This document shows, piece after piece, positions 15,787 to 24,028 of a stretch of DNA of 26,549 bases. The notes beneath the pieces were generated by a model. It was not told the DNA's origin. It saw only the letters and a program-made list of their open reading frames with translations, and ran no database searches. Origin of the DNA: Alphaproteobacteria bacterium CG11_big_fil_rev_8_21_14_0_20_44_7 (GTDB lineage Bacteria > Pseudomonadota > Alphaproteobacteria > Rickettsiales > 21-14-0-20-44-7). The DNA lies in assembly GCA_002787615.1 (NCBI GenBank), contig PCXJ01000095.1, positions 1 to 26,549 of the forward strand, in the 5' to 3' direction. The first letter of the stretch is position 1. Each line of letters begins with the position of its first letter. The position numbers and the translations under genes are program-made.

Positions 15787-16824
15787 CTATTTCACATTAA
15801 TGCAGGATGGGCGCACAACTTCGTAGGTCATGCTGGAATATTCATTGTTTAATGCTCCGGCACGAATAGCGTTATCGCTGTTTTGTGCTTCGTAAAACTG
15901 TCCGTTTGCGTAGAGAACAAAGCGGTCATAGAGCGTTTTTTCGGTTGCTCCCTGTTTAGTTTGCACCAGAATAATGTCACCATCTTTTCCGCAACTTCGG
16001 TAATTTGCAAGACGGCATCCGCCCGGCTCATTCGCTTCTCCGGTGTGGTTATTCTTATAAATCACGCTTTCTTCGGGGGAGGTTTTTGTGCTTTCCGGAG
16101 TTCTTGTCCAGAATCGGTTAATATCCACTGATTGCAATTGATTATTATAGACGGAAAAAATCAGCCCGAATGAACCGATGAGCGGTTCGTCACATTCGGT
16201 TTCCGGCTTATTTGGTGAAGAGCGCGGGATGTTCTCTGAATCAAGCCATGCGCAATCATCCTTATATTTTGGTCGCAAGCCACCCTTTAACCCAGTTAGG
16301 AAATTTGCCCAAACCGCAGCTTTTTGCCCGCAATTTAGTTGTGGCGGTGGTGGTTCAGGATAAGGTGGGCTATCCGCATAAGGAAAATCATAACTCGGCG
16401 GCTCTGCCGGAATTTGCGGGGCGGGAAGTGGCGTGCCATCCAAAAACGGTATGTCCTTACCCAATGTATATGGCGAGGTTTTGGGAATTGATTTTTCACC
16501 CGGTGCAAGTGGGGTGTATCCGGATTTCGTCACATCACCAGTGTTGGGCAATCTGCGTCCGGGCTTGGTTGCCCAATCAGGGTCGGGGTTGCAACCAGCT
16601 TGCTTTGCCTCGCTAACCTTGGTGGCAGTTTCTTCCGAGAGAGGTAGCGGTTTTCCTTCATTTATAGTACCGCCGCTTCGCTGGCCGCGAATTTTGTCTA
16701 TATTCTGATTGATTTCATTATGAAATTCCTCGCATTTTACATTTTCGAGAAGCTCACCTGTGCGCGGGTCAAATGCCCGATTGTCGAGAGATATTGACAT
16801 AACTAATAAGGCTTCCAGCAACAT
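15787..16824 (-). CDS. Cysteine- and proline-rich protein of unknown function, partner of the CHAP-like protein
   Basis: A 345-aa protein with eight cysteines. The first half is polar and low in structure, with a proline-rich stretch (TPLPAPQIPAEPPSYDFPYA... PYPEPPPPQLNCG). The second half (about 180-345) looks globular, with paired cysteines (CRLANYRSC) and beta-strand-like segments. The even number of cysteines suggests disulfides in an exported protein, but the N-terminus (MLLEALLVMSIS) lacks the positive charge of a normal signal peptide, so the route of export is unclear. Its ATG overlaps the stop of the 1236-aa gene by one base (TGATG), showing translational coupling and probably a shared job. 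An alternative ATG is at 16800. I recognise no family. Confidence 0.65.
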   Translation of the reverse strand: MLLEALLVMSISLDNRAFDPRTGELLENVKCEEFHNEINQNIDKIRGQRSGGTINEGKPLPLSEETATKVSEAKQAGCNPDPDWATKPGRRLPNTGDVTKSGYTPLAPGEKSIPKTSPYTLGKDIPFLDGTPLPAPQIPAEPPSYDFPYADSPPYPEPPPPQLNCGQKAAVWANFLTGLKGGLRPKYKDDCAWLDSENIPRSSPNKPETECDEPLIGSFGLIFSVYNNQLQSVDINRFWTRTPESTKTSPEESVIYKNNHTGEANEPGGCRLANYRSCGKDGDIILVQTKQGATEKTLYDRFVLYANGQFYEAQNSDNAIRAGALNNEYSSMTYEVVRPSCINVK

Positions 16825-19800
16825 CAGCGTTTTTCCTCATTTTCAAATCTATAGACCTTCCACTTAGCCCAATCTTCTTCGTAGCATTGGAAATATTCAC
16901 CGTTTATACAGCTTTTTAGCGGGGCAGCTTCTTGCCCTTCCTCAGCATAATTCACCATTCCTTGGCGGTTTTCTTTGCACATAGTACGTTTGTTGATTTT
17001 TCCCCAGTTATCGGAAATTTCGCAGCTATTGTTGATAACCCCGTTATCCGATTCGGAAATATCTATGCAATTCCCACCATCATGCACGCGCTCAACATAT
17101 GCGGCATGCCATCTGCGCGGAACTCCGTCCGGCGTTGCATCACTATCCTTGCTGTCAAAGATAATGATATCACCCTCTTTTGCTTCATCAAGCCCGCCTT
17201 CTAACATGAAATCACCTTTGCCCGGCCATGGCACTTCGCCCATTTTGTGACCATACATACCTTCAAATCTTTTTCCGCCCTTGCTGAATGGAATTCTTCT
17301 TTCCCACTTTATGCGCAAAGTTTCATCTTCACTGCGATGGCGTACAAAATCTCCGAATTTTTCTTCAACAGCCTTGGTTCTGATTTCGTTTTCCAGTGAA
17401 TATCCGGTAGCGCTGGAACGGAACAATGCATAACCAATCGCCGAGCCACGCCAGAAATTATAGAAATAATCGCATATGCATTTTACGCCCGCTTTATGCT
17501 CACAATCTGCCTGATAACGCTTGAGTGCTTCCCAGCCTCCGGTTTGGCAAGACATCTTGTAAACCGCCAAATCTGCGGGATTTGATTCATCCGGCATATA
17601 ATATGAATTTACGCCGACAACTGCCGTTCTGTGCGGCTCCCACTCTTCTTTGTTGGAGGTAGCTTCAATCAATGCCTTGCTTGCCACATCTCCGGTTGGT
17701 GTGTTCATCACCCATGGGCCATTTAGCTTGAATTGCTCAGGCTCTTTTGAGTGATACCAGCTCAAGCCGTTTGATTCATAGCCTTTTGCCCAATCGCCCA
17801 AACCTAAAGATTCCTGATCATAGCTTTCCTGCGCATTAGGATAAACATGCGGCAAATCAGGATTAACCGCTTCAACATCATCTACATTATAGGAAAGCTT
17901 GAGCTTGTTGGTCATCACCAATGGCGGCAATATATTCGCCTGACATGAAACATATTCACCGACATCGCAGCATATTTCATGGCATGCAGCAGAGCCTAAA
18001 CCGAGAGTGGCAATCATACATGAGGAAAAGCAAGTCTCATAAACTGCAGCATGGTTTACAATAAAAGCCTCTGAGCGCGCCTGCGTGGCGAGGATTTTCC
18101 CGCCTTTGTCTTTCACGGGGATTTTATAATAGCCAAAATCATTAATCCCGACTTGGCTGGTGAAATTCACCGTCTCGTTAACCCATTTGGTTTCTTTTTG
18201 CTTCTTGCCGTTCTCATCTTTTGTGGTTGTTGTTTCCTGACGGCGTATTGTGATTTGGTTAGTCACCGAGCCACCGGAAACCGGCTGCCATGCATATTTA
18301 TTAGCGACATATGTCTTCAGGTCAGTACCGCAAATAAAAGTATGCTTTTTGCCGGAGTGGCATTGATGTGAGCCGCTTTTTTCCGTCCAATCCTTATTAT
18401 TCCTTGGCACGAATGGGTGGCTTGGGTCTTCAATACGTTCAATATCCACATTCATAGCTCCATCAGGTGGATTATCTTCGTGAACAATCCATCTTTTATG
18501 GCGAGTGCTAGCTTCCATATCATAATCTTTCTCACTAAATGGGTCGAACCCCATTTCATAATCGCCATCAGGAGGTGTGTTTGGCGTTACCCACCAGCGC
18601 CCTTGCGGGTTATCATCGGGATAGGCGATAAGCTGACATGCCCCAAATTCCACAGACTGCTTGTCTGTAGTGAATTTTGGAGAAAATGCAGGCACTTCTT
18701 TTTGAGTTTTCGTGCTAAATGTGGCATCTTTTGGCTGATCGCCTTCAGCCGTTGCGGTTGGATCGCGCCCATCAATCTTATACATTAATGGCCCATGGTC
18801 ACGCCAATTGCTGATAATCTGCCCTACACGGCTTTTAGCATCAACAAAAACCTGTCCCCAGCTAACTTTTCTAACTTCCTCACCCTCGCCCGCCGGAACG
18901 CCGATTTTATATGTTCTGGTTTTATCCTGATCGGGGCTGCTAGTATCAAATTCCTTAACAGTAGTTTGCACAACGCCTTCCTGCATGCTCATGGTTGAAA
19001 ATCCATAGGCTGAGGCTTTTAGCTTTTCATCGCAACCCGCAGTACCATATTTGGTAATCGGCTCGGATGAACCAACGCTACCGCTTTCTTTGCCATCGCA
19101 AAGTGGCATCAGATTTGTGCATTCTTCATCAGCGCAAAATTCATGCTCTTTTAACACGCGATTTAATCCGCCAATCTCCTCTTCGCCTTCAGTAGTTTCT
19201 GTGCCAGACCCACTGCCAGCTCCAATTCCGATAGCGCCCGCAACATCACCCGCAGCTTGTCCGGTATCGGCGAGCAGGTTTAATGCCAGCAATGAGCCAT
19301 AAACCCCGCCACTATTATATTTTGAGGATTTTAGCTCCGATTTCATATCCACATCGAATTTGCCGTTACTATATAGCATTTTGATGTTTTGACTGTGATT
19401 TTCTGCGGTTTGATTGGCAAGCGCACCTGCTAGTATAGATGTGGCAGTATCATGGTCGCTGGAGGCGTTTTTCATATCATGTGAAACCCTGCCGATAACA
19501 GAGTTCATATATTGCTGATAGGCTTGCATTTCCTGATTCGCCTGCCCGTAATATTTTTCTGCTGCATCAAGGTAAGTTTGAGCGCGGCTTATATATGGAG
19601 CTAGCAGGGCACCCGTATTGGTGACATTATTGTTTTTTGCGTATTCTCTAACCCTTCTTCCCTCTTCGCCATCCTTAAGTGATTGAATATAATTGTTATA
19701 TTCGCGCATCGAATTTTCATATTCACCATAAGATTTCGCGGCAATCTCATAGAGCTTCTTGCCTCGGCTGATATCGGTGGAATATTTGCTTTTAACCAGA

Positions 19801-20534
19801 TTGTTCACCGTTTCTGAATCTCTGCCATAGACAAAATTATTTGCTCGGCTTGGCACTTCTCCGGTTTCCATCACTGATATGATATCATTTATCCTGCCTT
19901 CGGGGAGCCCGCTACTGCTGGAAATTTGCCCGATAATAGAGTTATCGCGGCGTGCAGATTTTGTGCCACTGCCGAGGTTCAGCAATTCTGTTACTGTTGC
20001 GACTTGGGCATTATTCCCGCCGATTACACTAGCACCGCTTTTATTGACATATTTTATTGATGCGGTTTCCGCGCTATTCTCGGAAAAATACATCATTTTC
20101 TTAGCATCATCAGATTTGCTATCCAAACCGCTTATGGCTGCCTGATATTTCTTAAAGTCATCAATTGCGCTCTCAGAATATGGCATTTTTTTGCCCTGCG
20201 ACTTCATCTGATTTGAAATAGTTTTGATTTTCGCGGCATATTGGCGCAACTCATTCTCATTCCTAACCTTATCTACGCCCAAGGCTTTTGATAATGCCCG
20301 CCCGCGCTGGAAGCTTTCTGCCGAGCTTTTTAAATCATCCTTATTCGCAAAAGTCGTGTTTAGAAGTGTTGTGGCTTTATCCACGCTAACTGAAGATGGT
20401 ATCTTGGAAGATGAGGATGATTTTTTGTTATTATAACCTGACATCAAGCTTGCAGCATTTGCATCAGGCAATGAAAGACCTGCAACCGTTAAGGCTGAAA
20501 AAAGCAGAGCTGTGATAAGAGTTTTTCTAGGCAT
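16824..20534 (-). CDS. Large exported protein with helical N-terminal half and CHAP/NlpC-like C-terminal segment
   Basis: A 1236-aa protein. Residues 1-27 are a clear Sec signal peptide (MPRKTLITALLFSALTVAGL..., ending ANA|A). Residues 40-400 are Ser/Lys-rich, lack cysteine and look largely helical or coiled-coil. By my count all 22 cysteines lie after about residue 480, several in tight clusters (TCFSSC; ACHEICC; KCIC). Near residues 1118-1175 the pattern EGDIIIFD ... RRWHAAYVERV ... DISESDNG resembles a CHAP or NlpC/P60 peptidase, with a candidate catalytic His near 1140. The matching Cys is not obvious: the nearest earlier cysteines (KCIC, about 1010) are rather far away. A peptidoglycan-cleaving or cell-surface role is plausible but unproven. 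It is coupled to the 345-aa gene and lies in an operon divergent from virB8-virB9. Confidence 0.7.
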   Translation of the reverse strand: MPRKTLITALLFSALTVAGLSLPDANAASLMSGYNNKKSSSSSKIPSSVSVDKATTLLNTTFANKDDLKSSAESFQRGRALSKALGVDKVRNENELRQYAAKIKTISNQMKSQGKKMPYSESAIDDFKKYQAAISGLDSKSDDAKKMMYFSENSAETASIKYVNKSGASVIGGNNAQVATVTELLNLGSGTKSARRDNSIIGQISSSSGLPEGRINDIISVMETGEVPSRANNFVYGRDSETVNNLVKSKYSTDISRGKKLYEIAAKSYGEYENSMREYNNYIQSLKDGEEGRRVREYAKNNNVTNTGALLAPYISRAQTYLDAAEKYYGQANQEMQAYQQYMNSVIGRVSHDMKNASSDHDTATSILAGALANQTAENHSQNIKMLYSNGKFDVDMKSELKSSKYNSGGVYGSLLALNLLADTGQAAGDVAGAIGIGAGSGSGTETTEGEEEIGGLNRVLKEHEFCADEECTNLMPLCDGKESGSVGSSEPITKYGTAGCDEKLKASAYGFSTMSMQEGVVQTTVKEFDTSSPDQDKTRTYKIGVPAGEGEEVRKVSWGQVFVDAKSRVGQIISNWRDHGPLMYKIDGRDPTATAEGDQPKDATFSTKTQKEVPAFSPKFTTDKQSVEFGACQLIAYPDDNPQGRWWVTPNTPPDGDYEMGFDPFSEKDYDMEASTRHKRWIVHEDNPPDGAMNVDIERIEDPSHPFVPRNNKDWTEKSGSHQCHSGKKHTFICGTDLKTYVANKYAWQPVSGGSVTNQITIRRQETTTTKDENGKKQKETKWVNETVNFTSQVGINDFGYYKIPVKDKGGKILATQARSEAFIVNHAAVYETCFSSCMIATLGLGSAACHEICCDVGEYVSCQANILPPLVMTNKLKLSYNVDDVEAVNPDLPHVYPNAQESYDQESLGLGDWAKGYESNGLSWYHSKEPEQFKLNGPWVMNTPTGDVASKALIEATSNKEEWEPHRTAVVGVNSYYMPDESNPADLAVYKMSCQTGGWEALKRYQADCEHKAGVKCICDYFYNFWRGSAIGYALFRSSATGYSLENEIRTKAVEEKFGDFVRHRSEDETLRIKWERRIPFSKGGKRFEGMYGHKMGEVPWPGKGDFMLEGGLDEAKEGDIIIFDSKDSDATPDGVPRRWHAAYVERVHDGGNCIDISESDNGVINNSCEISDNWGKINKRTMCKENRQGMVNYAEEGQEAAPLKSCINGEYFQCYEEDWAKWKVYRFENEEKR

Positions 20535-20545
20535 ATCTCTTTTAT

Positions 20546-20554
20546 TTTATAGCA
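20546..20554 (-). promoter_or_regulatory. Possible extended -10 element before the 1236-aa gene
   Basis: On the minus strand TGC-TATAAA lies 11 bases before the ATG. It would give a leader of only about five bases, beside a weak AGAGA ribosome site. There is no good -35 box. The gene may instead be read through from the 122-aa gene 58 bases upstream. Confidence 0.3.
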
Positions 20555-20592
20555 TTCATTTACAGTTATAATAAGTAATTAGTATCTAGAAT

Positions 20593-20961
20593 CTAGTATT
20601 CAGTCACAAATTCATTGCGATGTGCCGAAGAAGTTGATCTATATCCGCCATTCGCAACCGGAGCTTCGGATTTAAGCGGTACTTTCACGTATCCCGCACC
20701 AAGATTTTCCGGATGGCTCATAATCTTAAAGCTGCTTTCCTCACTCAGATTTCCATCTTCATCAATTGAGTAGTAATAATATTCATATTTAGTGTTGCGC
20801 GGGTCGGATTTATTCTTGATACCAGTCACATTTCCTTGCGAATCAATCACTTTCCCATCTGAACGCACACGCGCCAGCTCGTAATCAGCAGCGTTGGATT
20901 CCGCCGCAAATGCCGCAAAAACAAGGAGAAATATAGCCGTAATGATACTGAAATTATTCAT
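20593..20961 (-). CDS. Small exported protein of unknown function
   Basis: A 122-aa protein with a Sec signal peptide (MNNFSIITAIFLLVFAAFAA, cut after SNA near residue 25) and a polar, tyrosine-rich mature part. That part contains a KYEYYYYSIDEDG segment and no cysteine. A GTG at 20967 would add two residues, but I chose the ATG at 20961 because the predicted transcript begins within two bases of it. It is the first gene of the exported-protein operon. The length and composition suggest a small periplasmic or surface protein. I recognise no family. Confidence 0.65.
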   Translation of the reverse strand: MNNFSIITAIFLLVFAAFAAESNAADYELARVRSDGKVIDSQGNVTGIKNKSDPRNTKYEYYYYSIDEDGNLSEESSFKIMSHPENLGAGYVKVPLKSEAPVANGGYRSTSSAHRNEFVTEY

Positions 20962-20968
20962 ATTCACT

Positions 20969-20977
20969 ATTATAGCA
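20969..20977 (-). promoter_or_regulatory. Extended -10 promoter of the exported-protein operon, leaderless
   Basis: On the minus strand TGC-TATAAT (20977-20969) is a perfect extended -10 element. It ends seven bases before the ATG at 20961, so transcription should start at or one base before the start codon. The -35 region is an A-run with no consensus box, as is usual for extended -10 promoters. Confidence 0.5.
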
Positions 20978-21016
20978 GTTTTTTTTTACATTTTCTTTAC
21001 AAAAACCAGAGCATAT

Positions 21017-21047
21017 TTGATTATAATTATCCAATAAGGCTTATATT
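21017..21047 (+). promoter_or_regulatory. Possible virB8-virB9 promoter
   Basis: TTGATT (21017-21022) is followed at 18-19 bases by TTATAT/TATATT (21041-21047) in the divergent gap. The ATG is at 21059, giving a leader of only about five bases. The match is moderate. Confidence 0.35.
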
Positions 21048-21058
21048 ACTGGTTAAGA

Positions 21059-21787
21059 ATGGACGAAGAAAAGAAAATTGTTGCAGAAATGATAGAATCC
21101 GGCACTTATTATGATGAGGCGCTTAGCTGGTATAATTCAATCCATGTGCGCCCGCGAACCCAGATTGCCCAGCTTATAATATTGCTTTTGCTTTCATTGA
21201 CTTTTCTCGGAATTGCAGGGATTGCCTTTTTCAAGATATTCCCGATAGATAAGGAAGTTGGCTTTGTAATCGAGCGTCCATATTCACCCGAAGAAGATAT
21301 TTCCATCAAGGAGCTGTCGAAACACGGCGGCGCGGCAACTGAGGGTGTGGTGAAATATTATCTCACCGAATATATTAAATCACGTGAAGAATATAATGAT
21401 GAAAGGCTCGATAGGAATTTTAGATTCGTTACCGACCTCTCTGATGACAAGGTTTTTGAGCAATTTCTGACTGAATCTGATATGCGGCAAAACCCTAATC
21501 ACCCAGTGTTACTTTATGGAAAAAATGCGCGGAAAAAGATATTTATAGATAAGGTGAATTTGATTGATTTGCCGAAAGAAGGAACGCAAATTGATACGAA
21601 CAAGGAATATCGCGCTATAATAAATTATTCCGTGTCTTTGATATTCATTGATAATACCCAGCAAATAACCAGCCATCAGGCAGATATATCTTTTAAATAT
21701 AAAGAAATTATTGTAGACCAAAACACACATGAGATAAAACAGTTGCCAGAACTGATAATTACGGATTATAAAACCAAAGAGATATGA
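21059..21787 (+). CDS. virB8: Type IV secretion system protein VirB8
   Basis: VirB8 is a bitopic inner-membrane protein that helps nucleate the type IV secretion channel and contacts VirB9 and VirB10. The 242-aa product has the usual plan: a short cytoplasmic N-terminus containing SWYNSIHVRPRTQ, one membrane helix (about 36-60), and a periplasmic NTF2-like domain with the FV.ERPYSPEEDISIKE, YYLTEYIKSREEYN and YRAIINYSVSLIF strands. This arrangement matches Rickettsiales-type VirB8. Its stop overlaps the virB9 start (ATGA, four bases), so the two are translated together. No other secretion-system gene is in the window. Confidence 0.88.
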   Translation: MDEEKKIVAEMIESGTYYDEALSWYNSIHVRPRTQIAQLIILLLLSLTFLGIAGIAFFKIFPIDKEVGFVIERPYSPEEDISIKELSKHGGAATEGVVKYYLTEYIKSREEYNDERLDRNFRFVTDLSDDKVFEQFLTESDMRQNPNHPVLLYGKNARKKIFIDKVNLIDLPKEGTQIDTNKEYRAIINYSVSLIFIDNTQQITSHQADISFKYKEIIVDQNTHEIKQLPELIITDYKTKEI

Positions 21788-22572
21788 GAAAAATAAAATC
21801 ATCATTTTTGTTCGCTTTTGGAGTTTTGCTAAGTACGAACCTGCTATCTACAGATGCCCAAGCTCTGCAAGATTCTATACCGATTTCTACTGATTTCCGC
21901 ATTAGGGAAGTGCCCTATAACCCAAATGATGTGTTCAAATTCACCGGTCATTACGGCTTTCAATCCTCAATAGAGTTTGAAGTGGATGAAGATATTAAAA
22001 CAATCTCCGTGGGTGACTCACTTGCTTGGCAGATTGTTCCTTCCGGCAATCGTATATTCCTTAAGCCAATTGAGCCGAATCCGGATACAAATATGACCGT
22101 GGTGACAAATAAGCGTGTTTATTATTTTCAACTTCACGGAACAGTAACCGATGATATGATGAGCTCGGATATGATTTTTGCTATGCGCTTCCTATATCCG
22201 GGGAAAAGCGATCTTCAGGTTTATGAAACTTCAAATAATATCCCAGAAGATGATGTTTTGAATAACCCGCAAAATTATAACTTCAATTATACAATCGCAG
22301 GGCCAGATAGAATTTCTCCCCTCAAAATCTTTGATGACGGTGAGTTCACATATTTTCAGTTCCGCGATATCAATGCAGATGTTCCGGCGTTTTTCCTTGT
22401 TGATAGCCAGAGAAAAGAAGCTTTGATTAATTTCCGTACCGTTGGAGATTATATCGTGATTGAGCGTGTGTCTTCAATGTTCACATTGCGCCATGGCGAT
22501 GATGTGGTTTGCGTGTTCAATGAAGCGCGTCCACTGCAATTGCATCCGGATCTGGTCGAGGATGATGATTAG
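21784..22572 (+). CDS. virB9: Type IV secretion system protein VirB9
   Basis: VirB9 is a periplasmic/outer-membrane core component that forms rings with VirB7 and VirB10. The 262-aa protein has a signal peptide (to DAQA, about residue 27). Its N-terminal domain is the characteristic RIREVPYNPNDVF.F.GHYGFQSSIEF, IKTISVGDSLAWQIVPSGNRIFLKP and NMTVVTNKRVYYFQL segments. The C-terminal beta-domain ends in VVCVFNEARPLQL. The length is normal. It follows virB8 with a four-base overlap. In Rickettsiales and Agrobacterium virB10, virB11 and virD4 usually follow, but here a transporter gene on the other strand comes next, so this is a detached pair. Confidence 0.9.
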   Translation: MRKIKSSFLFAFGVLLSTNLLSTDAQALQDSIPISTDFRIREVPYNPNDVFKFTGHYGFQSSIEFEVDEDIKTISVGDSLAWQIVPSGNRIFLKPIEPNPDTNMTVVTNKRVYYFQLHGTVTDDMMSSDMIFAMRFLYPGKSDLQVYETSNNIPEDDVLNNPQNYNFNYTIAGPDRISPLKIFDDGEFTYFQFRDINADVPAFFLVDSQRKEALINFRTVGDYIVIERVSSMFTLRHGDDVVCVFNEARPLQLHPDLVEDDD

Positions 22573-22590
22573 GCGCGGCTAATTTCTATT

Positions 22591-22619
22591 ATATTGGCTA
22601 AAATTATATTAGCTAATAT
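22591..22619. terminator. Possible bidirectional terminator between virB9 and the FNT gene
   Basis: ATATTGGCTAA (22591-22601) and TTAGCTAATAT (22609-22619) form an 11-bp stem with one G-T wobble around a seven-base loop. It sits exactly between two convergent genes. The stem is AT-rich, so strength is uncertain. Confidence 0.4.
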
Positions 22620-22621
22620 CT

Positions 22622-23419
22622 TCAAATTTCCTCTTTCACCTGTCCATATGCCAAAAGCGCAAAAAGCAATGTCCCGCCAATAATATTTCCTGCGAGTGTC
22701 GGCAATATCATGCAAAATACTGCGTCCATGGCAGATATTTTATCCAGCATTACCATAATAAAAACCTCGCCCGCGCCTGCAATCACGTGGGTAAATCCAC
22801 CCAGCGAAATCAGATATGTCATCACTATAATCACCCAAAACTCAAAACCGTGTGAGCTTGGCAGCATCCACACAATTGCTGCAACAATGAATCCTGCGGG
22901 AATGCCCTGCAAAAGGAACTCGGCAGCATCGCGCCCTATATAATGCTCGGAAATACTAACAATACTGGCTAAAATATCGGAGTTTACCATACCAAAGTGA
23001 AGCACCGCAAAGGAAGCTATCAAAATGCCGATCATATTTGCCACAAAAACAATCCCCCAAAGTCGTAAGGTTTGATAGAGGACTTTCTTTTTTGGCCTTG
23101 CCAGTAAGGGCACAACCGCCGTGATGGTATTCTCCGTAAAGAGTTGTAACCTACCCAAAATTACTACCAGAAAACCTATGCAATAGCCGAAATGTATAAT
23201 CGGGCTATCACCCAAATGATGATGCAGTACGCCCATACTAATCACAGAAAGGAATATTGCTAACCCTGCCGCAAGCCCTGACCACCAAAGTGAGATTAAC
23301 GGACGTTCTAACTCGCCCTCACCTTCCCGCTTTATCGCAGTATAAACAACTGCGGAGCGTAGACGCACCACTTCTTCGGCCTCTTTCTCATTCAGTTTTA
23401 CTTGAGCCTTTGAAACCAT
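22622..23419 (-). CDS. Formate/nitrite transporter family protein (YfdC-like)
   Basis: A 265-aa inner-membrane protein with six or so hydrophobic helices after a charged 40-residue N-terminal tail. The tail, the GRLQLFTENTITAVVPLL loop, GFTHVIAGAGE and GNIIGGTLLFALLAYGQV match the YfdC branch of the FNT family better than FocA or NirC. FNT proteins form pentamers of small-anion channels (formate, nitrite, hydrosulfide), but the substrate of the YfdC branch is not established. It is convergent with virB9 and 35 bases from ilvN, in the same direction. Nothing around it suggests a substrate. Confidence 0.8.
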   Translation of the reverse strand: MVSKAQVKLNEKEAEEVVRLRSAVVYTAIKREGEGELERPLISLWWSGLAAGLAIFLSVISMGVLHHHLGDSPIIHFGYCIGFLVVILGRLQLFTENTITAVVPLLARPKKKVLYQTLRLWGIVFVANMIGILIASFAVLHFGMVNSDILASIVSISEHYIGRDAAEFLLQGIPAGFIVAAIVWMLPSSHGFEFWVIIVMTYLISLGGFTHVIAGAGEVFIMVMLDKISAMDAVFCMILPTLAGNIIGGTLLFALLAYGQVKEEI

Positions 23420-23454
23420 TTTGCTAACCTATTTTAGAGTTATCTAGAAGCGGA

Positions 23455-23979
23455 TTATTCAATCTCTTTAATGCCATCCTTGCCGCGAGAAACGGCGATT
23501 GTGCCCGTTCTGCAACTTTCTATCAGCCCTAATGGGCGCATCAAATCAGTGAATGCATCAATTTTTTCCGGTGTTCCGGTTACTTCAAAAACAAAGGAAT
23601 TATCGGTAGAATCCATCACCCGTGCCCGAAAAATATCGGCAATGCGCAATGCTTCAATACGGCTTTCTCCCTTCCCGCGGACTTTTATCATCCCAAGCTC
23701 ACGCTCAATATGCGCACCCTGCACGGTTAAATCCACCACTTTATGCACCGGTACAAGCCTTTCCAGTAGCGACTTTATCTGCTCGATAATCATATCAGAG
23801 CCGCTAGTTACAATGGTAATGCGTGAAAGATTTTCCTTATGGTCAACCTCCGCCACCGTCAGACTTTCAATATTATAACCGCGTCCGGAAAATAATCCGA
23901 CCACCCGCGCCAACACACCAAACTCATTATCTACGAGGCAGGCGATAATATGGCGATGTTTCTCTTGTTGATTTGTCAT
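23455..23979 (-). CDS. ilvN: Acetolactate synthase small (regulatory) subunit
   Basis: IlvN binds the catalytic subunit IlvB/IlvI, raises its activity and confers feedback inhibition by valine at the first common step of branched-chain amino acid synthesis. The 174-aa protein has an N-terminal ACT domain (HRHIIACLVDNEFGVLARVVGLFSGRGYNIESL-type, about residues 8-80) and the conserved C-terminal ALS regulatory domain. The open frame extends upstream to 24099 but overlaps ilvE; I chose the ATG at 23979 because it gives the normal N-terminus and has a promoter directly in front. ilvB is not adjacent, which is unusual since ilvB-ilvN pairs are the rule. ilvE diverges 49 bases away. Confidence 0.94.
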   Translation of the reverse strand: MTNQQEKHRHIIACLVDNEFGVLARVVGLFSGRGYNIESLTVAEVDHKENLSRITIVTSGSDMIIEQIKSLLERLVPVHKVVDLTVQGAHIERELGMIKVRGKGESRIEALRIADIFRARVMDSTDNSFVFEVTGTPEKIDAFTDLMRPLGLIESCRTGTIAVSRGKDGIKEIE

Positions 23980-23993
23980 GTAAGTTATATAAA
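23965..23993 (+). promoter_or_regulatory. Possible ilvE promoter, overlapping the ilvN promoter
   Basis: TTGTTG (23965-23970), 17 bases and TATAAA (23988-23993) point towards ilvE. Its -10 shares bases with the self-complementary TATATA of the ilvN promoter, so the two may compete. The -35 lies within ilvN codons. Confidence 0.35.
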
Positions 23994-24014
23994 CTGTGAA
24001 GCTGCAACTGACAA
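23986..24014 (-). promoter_or_regulatory. Predicted ilvN promoter giving a leaderless mRNA
   Basis: On the minus strand TTGTCA (24014-24009), exactly 17 bases and TATATA (23991-23986) end six bases before the ilvN ATG. The predicted first transcribed base is the A of the ATG. Confidence 0.55.
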
Positions 24015-24028
24015 TAGATAAGTGAATT

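Noticed and set aside
16824..20534. Large 1236-aa protein as a VirB6-type secretion component, given its size and its vir neighbours
   Set aside because: VirB6/TrbL proteins have several clustered membrane helices; beyond the signal peptide I see none here.
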